Below are positions 48,484 to 57,036 of a stretch of DNA of 64,000 bases, in pieces; the first letter of the stretch is position 1, and the number at the start of each line of letters is the position of its first letter. Position numbers and translations under genes: made by a program. Origin of the DNA: Pseudalkalibacillus hwajinpoensis (GTDB lineage: Bacteria > Bacillota > Bacilli > Bacillales > Guptibacillaceae). The notes under the pieces are model-generated. The model was not told the origin of the DNA. It was given only the letters and a program-made list of their open reading frames with translations, and did not search any database. The stretch spans positions 1,488,001-1,552,000 of the forward strand of contig NZ_CP156674.1 of the NCBI RefSeq assembly GCF_039851965.1. Reading direction: 5' to 3'.

Positions 48484-50112
48484 TTAATTTACTCCCACCT
48501 GGTTCCATGCACTTGCAACTGCATTGTAAGTTGTCCCAGTGCCATAAAGATCAGATGTAGCTTGCAATAGTGCTGCCCTTGCCGTACTAAAGTTACTTGT
48601 AGGTGTTAAATAGATACTTAATGCACGATAGTAAATTTTCTCAGCTTTTGCTTTCCCGATGCTTTGGATTGTCAGATAAGCAGCTTTATTTGGGATTCCA
48701 CTATTTGTATGAACACCACCATTGTCAGATGACGTGTAATAATAGTCATCCATATGCGATGGCTGTCCATAAGCATCAGGATTCGATAGACTTCTTAATG
48801 CATCTCCTGACCTGTTAGGCGTGTAGACATCTTCTCCAAGAAGGAAGTCCCCTGGTTCCACAAAGTAGCCGAATACATCTGACATAGATTCGTTCAATGC
48901 ACCAGATTGATTTTGATATTGAAGCCCTGCAGTTCTTTCAGTTACTGCATGAGTAATCTCATGGGCAACAACGTCTTGTGCACCAGACAATGGATCGAAT
49001 GTTGAACCATCACCATCTCCATAGACCATTTGTGAGCCATTCCAGAATGCATTATTGTAACTTGATCCATAGTGCACCGTTGATCGAATGGTTGCGCCGT
49101 TGTTATCAAAGCTATTTCGGTTATGCGTATTTTTGTAATAGTCATAAACTGTACCAGCATAATAATGAGCATCCACATCTGCACCTTGAGAGGTTGCAGT
49201 GAAAGCATTGTTACTATCTACTGAATAGTATCCAGGTAGGGAGGAACCGTAATTTGCTGTTCTTGTTTCAATGACACCATTCATTGGCTTGGTAACATCG
49301 TATAAGTAGTGTGTGCCATTAGAATAGTACGTATTTAGAGATTTATAATCGCCAAGTACACCATACCCGTAACCTGTCGTTGCTCCTTCAGTAACGGCAT
49401 TATATGCATCGACAATTGAGCCATCACGAGCATCAACATAAATCTGCCAATTCGCAGGGTATGGATCAATGAATTGAAGCTGTACTTTATAAGTTAAATA
49501 GTATTCATTATCTTTTTCATATACTACTTTCTCGCTTTTTTCTACCATGTCAGAGACATCAGATTTCTTCATAAAGCTTTGCTCATCACTTACAACGTTT
49601 TGTGGCTTTACATCGATATGATTCCAGGCTTTCTTAATTGCTACCTCTTTTTTAACGGATACTTTCGAACTTCCTTTAAAATTCTTTTCTGCATCCGGGT
49701 GCAGATCACCGTTTACTGCTACAACTTCTCCATTTTCATCCGTATGTACGATGAACCGCGCTCCTTCAATTTCTACGCCTTTTACAGTCTGAACATATTC
49801 ATAATGCTTCATTCCTAGCTCATCTGTCATTTCATTTACTAGCTTTAAATCTTTGGTTTTTATTTTAAATAGACTTTCATTCGACTTTAAATATGACTTA
49901 ACCGCCTTTTCAGTTTTAACGCTTTTTTCTGATAGTTTTCCGGAAAGGAACGAAGGTACTTTACGCTCGTCTTCCCAGTTTTGCTTCACGATTTCCATCT
50001 TTTTGAGTGCCTGCTTTTGTTCAGGATTCAAATCATTCGTCGAAGCACCAGCTGGAAGTGCTGAACCAAATGCAAGACCTGTAGCAAGTATAACGGCAAT
50101 TCCCTTTTTCAT
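48484..50112 (-). CDS. Secreted neutral metalloprotease (M4, thermolysin/bacillolysin type)
   Basis: 542 residues: signal peptide (MKKGIAVILATGLAFGSALP, then AGA), FTP and PepSY-type prodomain to about residue 230, then the mature M4 domain. The zinc site is VAHEITHAVTE with the third ligand Glu in GALNESMSDVFGYF; DNGGVHTNSGIPNKAAYLT carries the catalytic His. The prodomain acts as chaperone and inhibitor and is cut off autocatalytically in this family. Extracellular broad-specificity endopeptidase. No regulator is linked. Confidence 0.92.
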   Translation of the reverse strand: MKKGIAVILATGLAFGSALPAGASTNDLNPEQKQALKKMEIVKQNWEDERKVPSFLSGKLSEKSVKTEKAVKSYLKSNESLFKIKTKDLKLVNEMTDELGMKHYEYVQTVKGVEIEGARFIVHTDENGEVVAVNGDLHPDAEKNFKGSSKVSVKKEVAIKKAWNHIDVKPQNVVSDEQSFMKKSDVSDMVEKSEKVVYEKDNEYYLTYKVQLQFIDPYPANWQIYVDARDGSIVDAYNAVTEGATTGYGYGVLGDYKSLNTYYSNGTHYLYDVTKPMNGVIETRTANYGSSLPGYYSVDSNNAFTATSQGADVDAHYYAGTVYDYYKNTHNRNSFDNNGATIRSTVHYGSSYNNAFWNGSQMVYGDGDGSTFDPLSGAQDVVAHEITHAVTERTAGLQYQNQSGALNESMSDVFGYFVEPGDFLLGEDVYTPNRSGDALRSLSNPDAYGQPSHMDDYYYTSSDNGGVHTNSGIPNKAAYLTIQSIGKAKAEKIYYRALSIYLTPTSNFSTARAALLQATSDLYGTGTTYNAVASAWNQVGVN

Positions 50113-50334
50113 TTCATTTCCTCCATTTCGGAATAATTAGAATTTTTAATACATTGGTAGATTAACACATATTTTCTATTGTTTGTATTGGGAAATATAG
50201 TAGAAATCACAGGAATTAATGCGTTTAAATGCTCATTCCTTTCCCAATAACATTTAAATTCATGGCGTGATATAATTTATTCATAAGTTTATTTAATGGT
50301 AAAAAAATACATAATTAGGTTTTGGAATGAAAAA

Positions 50335-50360
50335 AAGGCAGCCTATTGGCCTGCCTTTCT
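50335..50360 (-). terminator. Orphan terminator
   Basis: AAAGGCAG-GCCAATAGG-CTGCCTTT followed by five more Ts on the minus strand, about 220 bases upstream of the M4 protease start and with no recognised gene feeding into it. It may end a small RNA or a lost gene. Confidence 0.7.
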
Positions 50361-50627
50361 CGTTGATTTATTTATGTTATAAAACATTCGTACTACATTC
50401 TAGCCAATAATGATACAGTAGTCCATCAAACGAAAGCTGCTAGACTACTAGAAATGATCCTATTTACGCCGACTTAATGTTTCAAAATTCAATAATAGTA
50501 AAATCGCACAGTGCAAGTTAAGAAAAATCCTGATTATACATTGATAGGAGCTTCTAATCTAAAAGTTATGAAAATCTTCTTGGGCACATACATATGAAAC
50601 AACCATGAACAAGCAGGTGAGCGTTTT
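50361..50627. other. Intergenic region, possible small RNA
   Basis: No ORF is credible here. On the minus strand AGTAGTC and GACTACT (about 50422-50448) form a hairpin ahead of the orphan terminator, so a small untranslated RNA is conceivable. On the plus strand only the YitT leader is expected. Confidence 0.3.
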
Positions 50628-51200
50628 ATGTATAAAAAAATGGTTGCTGTGTTCACAGGAAGTGCTCTTGTTGGCTTTGGAATCAACAGTTTCCTCGTTC
50701 CAAATCAATTAATCGATGGTGGTATGATTGGGATAGGTTTAATTATCAAATACTTATGGGGCTATCAGACTGGTCTTACCATCATATCCTTAAGCATTCC
50801 ACTCTATATTATTGCATTTCTTTACTTTCGCCCTTACTTTTATAATAGCCTCCATGGATTATTACTTTCTTCTTTATTTATTGATTTATTCTCTCCGCTT
50901 CGTCACATTTTTTCCTTCCCTATTCTAATCAGCGCCATTCTTGGTGGCTTTTTCGTAGGTTCGGGTATTGGCTTCATGCTTAGATTTGAAACGAGTACAG
51001 GGGGCACAGATCTACTTGCCCAATTTATTTCAAGAATGTTCTCCTTAAATGTAGGATTCATCATTTTCATTATTGATGGGTTGGTGATTATTATCGGCTC
51101 ACAAACCATTGGATTGAACTCAACAATCTATTCTGCGATAACTATTTTATTCGTTGGGCTTACAACAAGCCTGTTAACCATCAAAAAAGAAGCTACTTAG
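50628..51200 (+). CDS. YitT-family membrane protein (short form)
   Basis: 190 residues, five or six helices. GFGINSFLVPNQLIDGGMIGIGLI and RFETSTGGTDLLAQFISR are YitT (DUF161) signatures. The C-terminal DUF2179 domain of the usual 280-residue members is absent; the protein stops after the last helix (TTSLLTIKKEAT). Transport function is presumed but unproven for the family. GCAGGTGAGCG precedes ATG 50628. Confidence 0.75.
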   Translation: MYKKMVAVFTGSALVGFGINSFLVPNQLIDGGMIGIGLIIKYLWGYQTGLTIISLSIPLYIIAFLYFRPYFYNSLHGLLLSSLFIDLFSPLRHIFSFPILISAILGGFFVGSGIGFMLRFETSTGGTDLLAQFISRMFSLNVGFIIFIIDGLVIIIGSQTIGLNSTIYSAITILFVGLTTSLLTIKKEAT

Positions 51201-51206
51201 TTTTAA

Positions 51207-51238
51207 TAGCGCTGGCTACATGGCCAGCGCTTTTTTAA
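51207..51238. terminator. Bidirectional terminator between yitT-like gene and spoIIP
   Basis: AGCGCTGGC-TACAT-GGCCAGCGCT with TTTTTT on plus and ATTAAAA on the other side. Confidence 0.88.
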
Positions 51239-51252
51239 TAGTAAGTAATTCT

Positions 51253-52425
51253 TCAATTGTTTACCTTTTGAACATTCCAGTAATGTTCACTAATCACATC
51301 TGCAATGGCTCTTACCGTTCTGCTTAATTGATCAAGGTTATTGTCAACACCACCCATTTCAATAAGTAGGGCATTTGGAGACAAATCTTGATTGTAGATG
51401 CCATCAACACCCTGCCCCTTCTTCCCAATAACCCCCCGACTTAACCCCGGATATTGATCCTTTAATGCCTCATGAAGATCTTTAGCAAGGGCAAGATTCT
51501 TCTCATAGTTAGGATTTTCTTCTCCGATAACAAAGACAGTTCGGGCGTATTCTTCATTGTTAATTGTAACCGTTGTATCCTTCTCTCTTAATGCATCACG
51601 ATGAATGTCTATAAACAAATCGAACTCATCGCTTCCGGCAATCGCAGATTGAACGATCGTCCTCGAAACATCATAGGCTTTACCGTGTTCCCAGCCTTTC
51701 TCGTTTAGAAGAACCCCAATATTCGAATCATCTACTCGTGCTCCAATTCCGCGATTTTCAAGTTCCTCCCCCAGCATCTTGCCTACTAAAGTAATATTTG
51801 TTTTCCCATCATTTGCAAGATCTGCATCCTTCTTTCCGTCGAGTCCAAGAAGGGGAAGGTAGGATTCATAACTATGGGAATGATAGATAAACGCGACTTC
51901 TCTTCCATTAGTCGTTTGAACAGGTGGTGTAACGTTTCCTTTCGACTCTTTAATTTGAAGCTTTTCTGAAGGAACTTCTCTTTCTTTCAACAATTCATTT
52001 AAAGGAGGAGCTGACTCTACTGGAAGGTTCGTGAAGTTTGTCCCTTCCCCTGCTACGTGAATCTTGGCATCATACAATGCAAAGCCCGGGAGTTCACCAC
52101 CAACCAGACTTCGAATATCACCTGGCTTTACACTAGTAATAAATTGGAAGGCGACAAGAGAAAGTGCTGGGGGTTCACTTGCCTCAGGTAAAACCTGGGT
52201 TAAATAATGATTTTCCGTGCCCATTCCGTAAACCATTGCTTCAGTAGAAAAACTCGTAATCCAGTCATGCAGCATGGAAGATGAAAGACGATATCTTGTT
52301 TCTGAAGAAGATATAAACCCGGCTACAACAAATAGGACAATCAAACCAATAATGGTAAAAAAAGAAAATGCTCTGATTTTCATACTGCTTCCATCACTAA
52401 ACCATTTAATAGAACTGCTTTTCAT
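51253..52425 (-). CDS. spoIIP: Stage II sporulation protein P
   Basis: 390 residues. An N-terminal membrane anchor (IRAFSFFTIIGLIVLFVVAGF) holds an extracytoplasmic amidase/endopeptidase domain: AFIYHSHSYESYLP (metal-binding His-x-His and Glu), LFIDIHRDAL (second His) and NALLIEMGGVDNNLDQ (catalytic Glu). With SpoIID and SpoIIM it degrades septal peptidoglycan during engulfment. In B. subtilis spoIIP follows gpr; here it stands alone, so this could be a second paralogue. Confidence 0.88.
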   Translation of the reverse strand: MKSSSIKWFSDGSSMKIRAFSFFTIIGLIVLFVVAGFISSSETRYRLSSSMLHDWITSFSTEAMVYGMGTENHYLTQVLPEASEPPALSLVAFQFITSVKPGDIRSLVGGELPGFALYDAKIHVAGEGTNFTNLPVESAPPLNELLKEREVPSEKLQIKESKGNVTPPVQTTNGREVAFIYHSHSYESYLPLLGLDGKKDADLANDGKTNITLVGKMLGEELENRGIGARVDDSNIGVLLNEKGWEHGKAYDVSRTIVQSAIAGSDEFDLFIDIHRDALREKDTTVTINNEEYARTVFVIGEENPNYEKNLALAKDLHEALKDQYPGLSRGVIGKKGQGVDGIYNQDLSPNALLIEMGGVDNNLDQLSRTVRAIADVISEHYWNVQKVNN

Positions 52426-52610
52426 CTCAACTTCCCTCCTGCCACTCTCGCTTTAGATACTTATTTCTATGAAAACGAGGACTACTTTAGAAGATTTTTT
52501 TGCTAGTGAACATAGAAATTTAGGGATAGAAAGGAAAAACAAGCAAAATATATTTGATAAATGAATGTGTGAAAAGTATGATAAAGATGAGGATACAGGA
52601 GGTGAACAGA

Positions 52611-52994
52611 ATGGGTAAATCATCAGCATATATTGCTGTAATAATTTTGTTCCTTGTAATGGTTGTAGGTTTTACATACTGGCTATCCACAACCGAAGAA
52701 CACGCCGGCAATGAAGCAGGTCACGGCGAACAGGCGGAAGAAGGTGGCGGTGAAAAAGGCGGCGACTCCGCTGGGGGTGAAGCTGAAAAAATTTTCTCTC
52801 AGAATTGCGCATCTTGCCATGGTGAAAACCTTGGAGGTGGAGCGGGCCCCGCACTTGAAGCTGTAGGTGGTAAGTATTCGAAAGATGAGATTCTTGAAAT
52901 CATTAAAAATGGTAAAGGCGGCGGAATGCCAGCTGGTGTCATTCAAGGGAAGGAAGCAGAAATGGTTGCTACCTGGCTTTCTGAGAAAAAATAA
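52611..52994 (+). CDS. cccA: Membrane-anchored cytochrome c (c-550/551 type)
   Basis: 127 residues from ATG 52611, GGAGGTG seven bases upstream. One N-terminal helix (SSAYIAVIILFLVMVVGFTYW) anchors it, a Gly/Glu-rich linker follows, then a class I haem c domain with CASCHG, GPALEAVGGKYS and the axial Met in GGGMPAGVIQG. Electron carrier on the outer face of the membrane, feeding the terminal oxidase. The membrane anchor favours CccA over lipoprotein CccB. Confidence 0.82.
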   Translation: MGKSSAYIAVIILFLVMVVGFTYWLSTTEEHAGNEAGHGEQAEEGGGEKGGDSAGGEAEKIFSQNCASCHGENLGGGAGPALEAVGGKYSKDEILEIIKNGKGGGMPAGVIQGKEAEMVATWLSEKK

Positions 52995-53004
52995 TAGCGC
53001 TTTA

Positions 53005-53040
53005 TTGAAGCTCTCTGTTCAATTGAATAGAGAGTTTTTA
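53005..53040 (+). terminator. Terminator of the cytochrome c gene
   Basis: AAGCTCTCTGTTC-AATT-GAATAGAGAGTTTTT, an 11-pair stem with one bulge, after the stop at 52994. Confidence 0.8.
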
Positions 53041-53094
53041 CTTGCACCGAAAGAAAGCGTTATCACAAAACAACATAGCTTCAAGATATATTTG

Positions 53095-53123
53095 TTGAGC
53101 TATCATATTTCCCGCTGTATAAT
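53095..53123 (+). promoter_or_regulatory. SigA promoter of ribU
   Basis: TTGAGC (53095-53100), 17-base spacer, TATAAT (53118-53123). Confidence 0.8.
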
Positions 53124-53149
53124 AAAGTTGTAACTAATTATAGCGAACT

Positions 53150-53279
53150 ATCTTCGGGGCAGGGTGTAATTCCCGACCGGCGGTGAAGGATAAGTATTTC
53201 CTCAAGCCCGCGAGCCTGTATTTTGGGCAGGATCTGGTGAAATTCCAGAGCCGACAGTATAGTCTGGATGGGAGAAGAT
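53150..53279 (+). ncRNA. FMN riboswitch (RFN element)
   Basis: The RFN blocks appear in order: ATCTTCGGGGCAGGGTG, AATTCCCGACCGGCGGT, AGCCCGCGAGC, GGATCTGGTGAAATTCCAG, AGCCGACAGTATAGTCTGGA and TGGGAGAAGAT. FMN binding should reduce ribU expression. Confidence 0.96.
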
Positions 53280-53338
53280 GGTGGATAAGTAAGCTTCTTT
53301 TGATATTCGAGAAGAGCTTGCTTATTTCCCCATGCCGT

Positions 53339-53367
53339 AACCATGAGCCCCATACTCATGGTTTTTT
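53339..53367 (+). terminator. FMN riboswitch terminator
   Basis: AACCATGAG-CCCCATA-CTCATGGTTTTTTTG, between the RFN aptamer and ribU. Confidence 0.9.
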
Positions 53368-53429
53368 TGTGTGCACTGGGGCCACATCTCCTTTTTCGGT
53401 GGTTCGAAAAAAAAGGGAGAAATGTCAAA

Positions 53430-54011
53430 ATGAAAAGTGTATCGAAAACGCAACGAATGATCGTGATTGCGATGTTTAGTAGTATCTCTTATCTGCTAAT
53501 GCTATTTGATTTTCCACTGCCTGGATTTCCTGTTTTCCTGCAAATTGATTTCAGTGATATTCCAGCACTCTTCGTGGCTATTCTTTATGGGCCGGTAGCC
53601 GGGATTCTTGTTGAAGCGATTAAGAACTTTATCCATTTCGGAATTCAGGGAAGCTTCACTGGTGTACCAATTGGCCAGCTTGCTAATTTTATTGCAGGTG
53701 TATTCTTTATCGTGCCAACAGCTCTTATTTTCCGGAAGTTTAATCAAACCCAGAAAGGATTAACACTGGGATTGACCATCGGGACGATTCTTATGTCAGC
53801 AATGATGGGGTTGTTGAATTATATCATCATCCTACCGGCATACACCTGGTTCATGGGCTTTGAAGAAATGTCAGCATCAGCTCGTCAGGCCCTAGTATTA
53901 ACAGGTATTACCCCGTTTAACCTATTAAAAGGCGCAATCGTAGCCGGGATATTTATCGCCTTTTTCGTAAAATTAAAACCCTGGTTTGAAAAGCAAATCA
54001 GGATCGCATAA
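53430..54011 (+). CDS. ribU: Riboflavin ECF transporter S component
   Basis: 193 residues from ATG 53430 (MKSVSKTQRMIVIAMFSSIS), GGGAGAAATG upstream; the longer frame starts inside the terminator. Six helices. MLFDFPLPGFPVFLQIDFSDIPALF is the RibU signature loop, and GPVAGILVEAIKNFIHF the conserved ECF S segment. It binds riboflavin and works with the shared EcfAA'T module. The FMN riboswitch confirms the assignment (B. subtilis ypaA/ribU). Confidence 0.94.
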   Translation: MKSVSKTQRMIVIAMFSSISYLLMLFDFPLPGFPVFLQIDFSDIPALFVAILYGPVAGILVEAIKNFIHFGIQGSFTGVPIGQLANFIAGVFFIVPTALIFRKFNQTQKGLTLGLTIGTILMSAMMGLLNYIIILPAYTWFMGFEEMSASARQALVLTGITPFNLLKGAIVAGIFIAFFVKLKPWFEKQIRIA

Positions 54012-54063
54012 AGTGAAACTTCAATCAAAGGGGGCATTAATCCCTCTTCTTGAAGGAATAAAT

Positions 54064-54100
54064 TAAAACCCGGATCTGTAAAAAGATCCGGGTTTTTTGA
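54064..54100 (+). terminator. Terminator of ribU
   Basis: AACCCGGATCT-GTAAAA-AGATCCGGGTTTTTTG, eleven perfect pairs. Confidence 0.92.
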
Positions 54101-54158
54101 AGGGGTATTCCCATTATTTGTTGAATTAGTTATAAAAAGGAGTAAGGAGGGACTCCCT

Positions 54159-55604
54159 GTGTTAACGATCGAATGGCTCGAAAAATCCACTATTAGGGAC
54201 CTTCAAAATGCAATGTTCGAAGGTAACCTTTCTTCAGAAAAACTCGTAAAGTTCTATCTCAATCAAATCGCTACTCATAATCCTCATATAAATGCTGTCC
54301 TTGAAGTAAACCCGGATGCACTCTTTGTCGCAGCAGGACTCGACCGAGAACGACAGAAAACTGGATCAAGAAGTCTTCTTCATGGGATTCCAATCTTATT
54401 AAAAGATAACATTAATACTGGTGATCATTTACACACAAGTGCTGGATCTGCTGCTCTTGCCTGTTCATATGGTAAAAAAGATGCGTTTCTTGTAAAAAAG
54501 CTTCGAGAAGCAGGTGCTATAATTCTCGGTAAAACAAATATGACTGAATGGGCGAACTTTATGAGTGACTCCATGCCAAATGGATTTAGTTCAAGAGGTG
54601 GGCAGGTTTTGAACCCGTATGGACCAGGAACTCTAGATGTAGGGGGATCCAGTTCTGGTTCAGCTGCAGCGGTCGCCTGTCATTTTAGTCCGGCCGCTAT
54701 CGGTACCGAGACAAATGGCTCTATCCTTAGCCCCGCTAGCTCGAATGCAGCCGTCGGATTAAAACCAACTGTTGGATCAGTTAGTCGAAAAGGAATCATT
54801 CCAATCTCTTTTTCACAGGATACAGCTGGCCCCATTACTCGAAATGTAACAGACGCCGCAATTTTACTAGGCATTATGTCTGGGAGTGATCCCGAAGACC
54901 CCGTTACGCATGGGATAACCGTGTATCATGATTACACCCCTTACCTCCTCAAGCCTCTCTTTGCAGAATTCAGAATCGGTATCGTCAGGAAAGGCTATTA
55001 CGATCAAATGCATCCTGAAGAACAGAAGCTGATGGAGATTGCTATTTCTGAACTAGAGTTCATAGGGTGTACCTTTACTGAAGTAGACGAGATTACCCCA
55101 CATCAGAACGAACTTGAGAACGATTTCCAGGTTCTGCTACATGAATTCAAACCAGCCCTTAATAGCTATCTTGCCAATGAAACAAAGAACTCTTCAGGAA
55201 TGACACTGGATACTGTCATCAATTATTACAAACAAAATCCCCAACTGATCAAATATGGTCAGGAACGATTAGTTGAAGCTAACGAAAAAAATGGCCTGTT
55301 GAGTGATCCAATATATATTAGTAGTCGGTTGCGTGATTTAGAAGATGGTAAAAGCGCTCTTGATCAGTTGTTCGAAAAAGGTGTTGATGCTCTTCTATTC
55401 GCTGGATGTTATGGCTCTACCATTCCTGCGAAAGCAGGTTATCCGTCTATAACCGTTCCGGCTGGCGCTACCTCAAATGGAAAACCATTTGGAATCACCT
55501 TTACAAGTAAAGCCTTTAACGAACCCCAGCTAATAAAATTAGCATATGGATACGAACAACAAACACAGCTTCGAAAACTCCCTGAACGTTTTTCACTAGT
55601 CTAA
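54159..55604 (+). CDS. Amidase-signature family amidase
   Basis: 481 residues from GTG 54159, with AAGGAGGGA nine bases upstream. The Ser-cisSer-Lys triad is visible: Lys in PILLKDNINTGD, and the Gly/Ser-rich GGSSSGSAAAVACHF with both serines; ETNGSILSPASSNAAVGLKP follows. Substrates in this family range from Glu-tRNA(Gln) amidation to small amides. It stands alone, without gatC or gatB, so it is a general amidase (YerM-like) rather than GatA. Confidence 0.82.
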   Translation: MLTIEWLEKSTIRDLQNAMFEGNLSSEKLVKFYLNQIATHNPHINAVLEVNPDALFVAAGLDRERQKTGSRSLLHGIPILLKDNINTGDHLHTSAGSAALACSYGKKDAFLVKKLREAGAIILGKTNMTEWANFMSDSMPNGFSSRGGQVLNPYGPGTLDVGGSSSGSAAAVACHFSPAAIGTETNGSILSPASSNAAVGLKPTVGSVSRKGIIPISFSQDTAGPITRNVTDAAILLGIMSGSDPEDPVTHGITVYHDYTPYLLKPLFAEFRIGIVRKGYYDQMHPEEQKLMEIAISELEFIGCTFTEVDEITPHQNELENDFQVLLHEFKPALNSYLANETKNSSGMTLDTVINYYKQNPQLIKYGQERLVEANEKNGLLSDPIYISSRLRDLEDGKSALDQLFEKGVDALLFAGCYGSTIPAKAGYPSITVPAGATSNGKPFGITFTSKAFNEPQLIKLAYGYEQQTQLRKLPERFSLV

Positions 55605-55607
55605 CAA

Positions 55608-55644
55608 AGCAAAAAAAGCGCGGCATGCAGCCACGCTTTTTTCC
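55608..55644. terminator. Bidirectional terminator
   Basis: AAAAAAAGCG-CGGC-ATGCA-GCC-A-CGCTTTTTT between the convergent amidase gene and the oppA-like remnant. Confidence 0.75.
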
Positions 55645-55647
55645 TTT

Positions 55648-56613
55648 TTACTTCTCGATTGTTACCCATTTAAGTGAAGAATCTGCTCCAAACTTGTGAA
55701 TATGATAGTTTTTAACATAATCCTTCATTATAATTGCGCTACCGCCCTGGTAAGTAGGAACGATTGCAGCATCCTCTTCAATAAGAATGCGCTCAGGTTC
55801 TTGCATCATTTCCCAGCGTTTTTGTTCATCAGATTCAGTCTTAGCGCCGGAAACTAGCTTATCATACTCTTCATTTGAGTAGTCCATACGGTTGTATGCT
55901 CCACCAGTTTCAAACATGTAGACGTAAGTCATTGGATCTGGATAATCTGGTCCCCAACCACCAGTGGAGATATCAAAATTACCAGCATCTTCAAGCTCAA
56001 GGAACTGCTTCCATGGTTGCTTGTTGATCGTAACTGTTATGCCATCAAGCTTGGATTCAAACTGATTTTTCGCATATTCAGCGATTTTAGATGCCAAATC
56101 ACTATCCGTTGTAAGGAATTCCAGCTCGACACTATCAGTTCCAAGTGCTTCTAAGCCTTTCTTCCAGTATTCTGCAGCGTCATCTGCTGTTTGATCAACC
56201 ATGTAGCCGTCTGGAGCAGGTGCACGGAAGTCTTCTCCATCAAGGAATAGGAATTCTTTAGGTACAAGGTAGCGAGCTGCTACTGAACCATTGTTAAGTA
56301 GTACATTTACAAGACCATCACGGTCATATGCAAGAAATAATGCCTTACGGATATCATTGTTTGCAAGGGCTTCATTCTTCTGGTTGAGACGAAGGAAGTA
56401 GATCGTTGTATCAAGGATTGTGGAGAAACCTTCTCTGTCCTTAAACTGATCAACGAAATCTGCACTAAGGGCAGCGCGGTCAATTTTATCAGTTTCATAA
56501 AGGTTAACACGCGTTGCTTCATCTAGTTCTTCAAGTACCTCGGCATAATGATCATAAACTGCTTCGGAATGTAAAACATTATCGGTTATTTCTAAGAGTA
56601 CAGGCGGAGCCAC
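55648..56613 (-). pseudogene. Oligopeptide ABC transporter binding protein, C-terminal remnant
   Basis: The 321-codon frame encodes the C-terminal 60% of an OppA-type binding protein: ATRVNLYETDKIDRAALSAD, FLRLNQKNEALANNDIRKAL, GGWGPDYPDPMTYVYMFETG and RILIEEDAAIVPTYQ. The signal peptide, lipobox and about the first 220 residues are absent; the frame opens with a GTG (56613) lacking a ribosome site, next to an unrelated gene fragment on the other strand. It is probably inactive. No opp permease genes are nearby. Confidence 0.8.
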
Positions 56614-56873
56614 TAAAAGACAACATTACCCTTCTTGAAAGAGATGATCCTGCCGCAATCTGGTTTGATTTTACGCCGGCGCTTAAACAACAGGATATTT
56701 TCGAGTCCATGCTGGAAGCCAATGTGCTCTTAATCCCTTTTACAAATGGGGCAGCATCACGAATAAAGATTCCTCTCTTCTATGTTAATAAAGAGAAATT
56801 GTTAGAAGGGACAAGTCGTCTCCTTAGCGTACTGAACAACTTGCACATCAGACAATTCGCAGAAATTTATTGA
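56607..56873 (+). pseudogene. C-terminal fragment of a MocR/aminotransferase-like protein
   Basis: About 88 codons end at 56873. The pattern DNITLLERDDPAAIWFDF, then ANVLLIPFTNGAASRIKIPL and NKEKLLEGTSRLLSVL, resembles the last part of PLP-dependent MocR-type regulators or aminotransferases (small-domain region with the closing arginine and EEGIxRL helix). No start or upstream part is present: it begins where the oppA-like remnant ends, so this is a deletion junction. Confidence 0.5.
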
Positions 56874-57036
56874 TGATCAGAGCTTGATAATAAAGATGAA
56901 CACCTGGTGTGAGGATCATCTTGAGTACCATAGAAGATAGGGATATTTCTCTATTTGTTTATGAACTATGGCGAAGAATCCTGAGTGGTAAGTATAATAA
57001 TTTCAATTGAATAGACGCTTTGAGTGAGAAAGGGGA

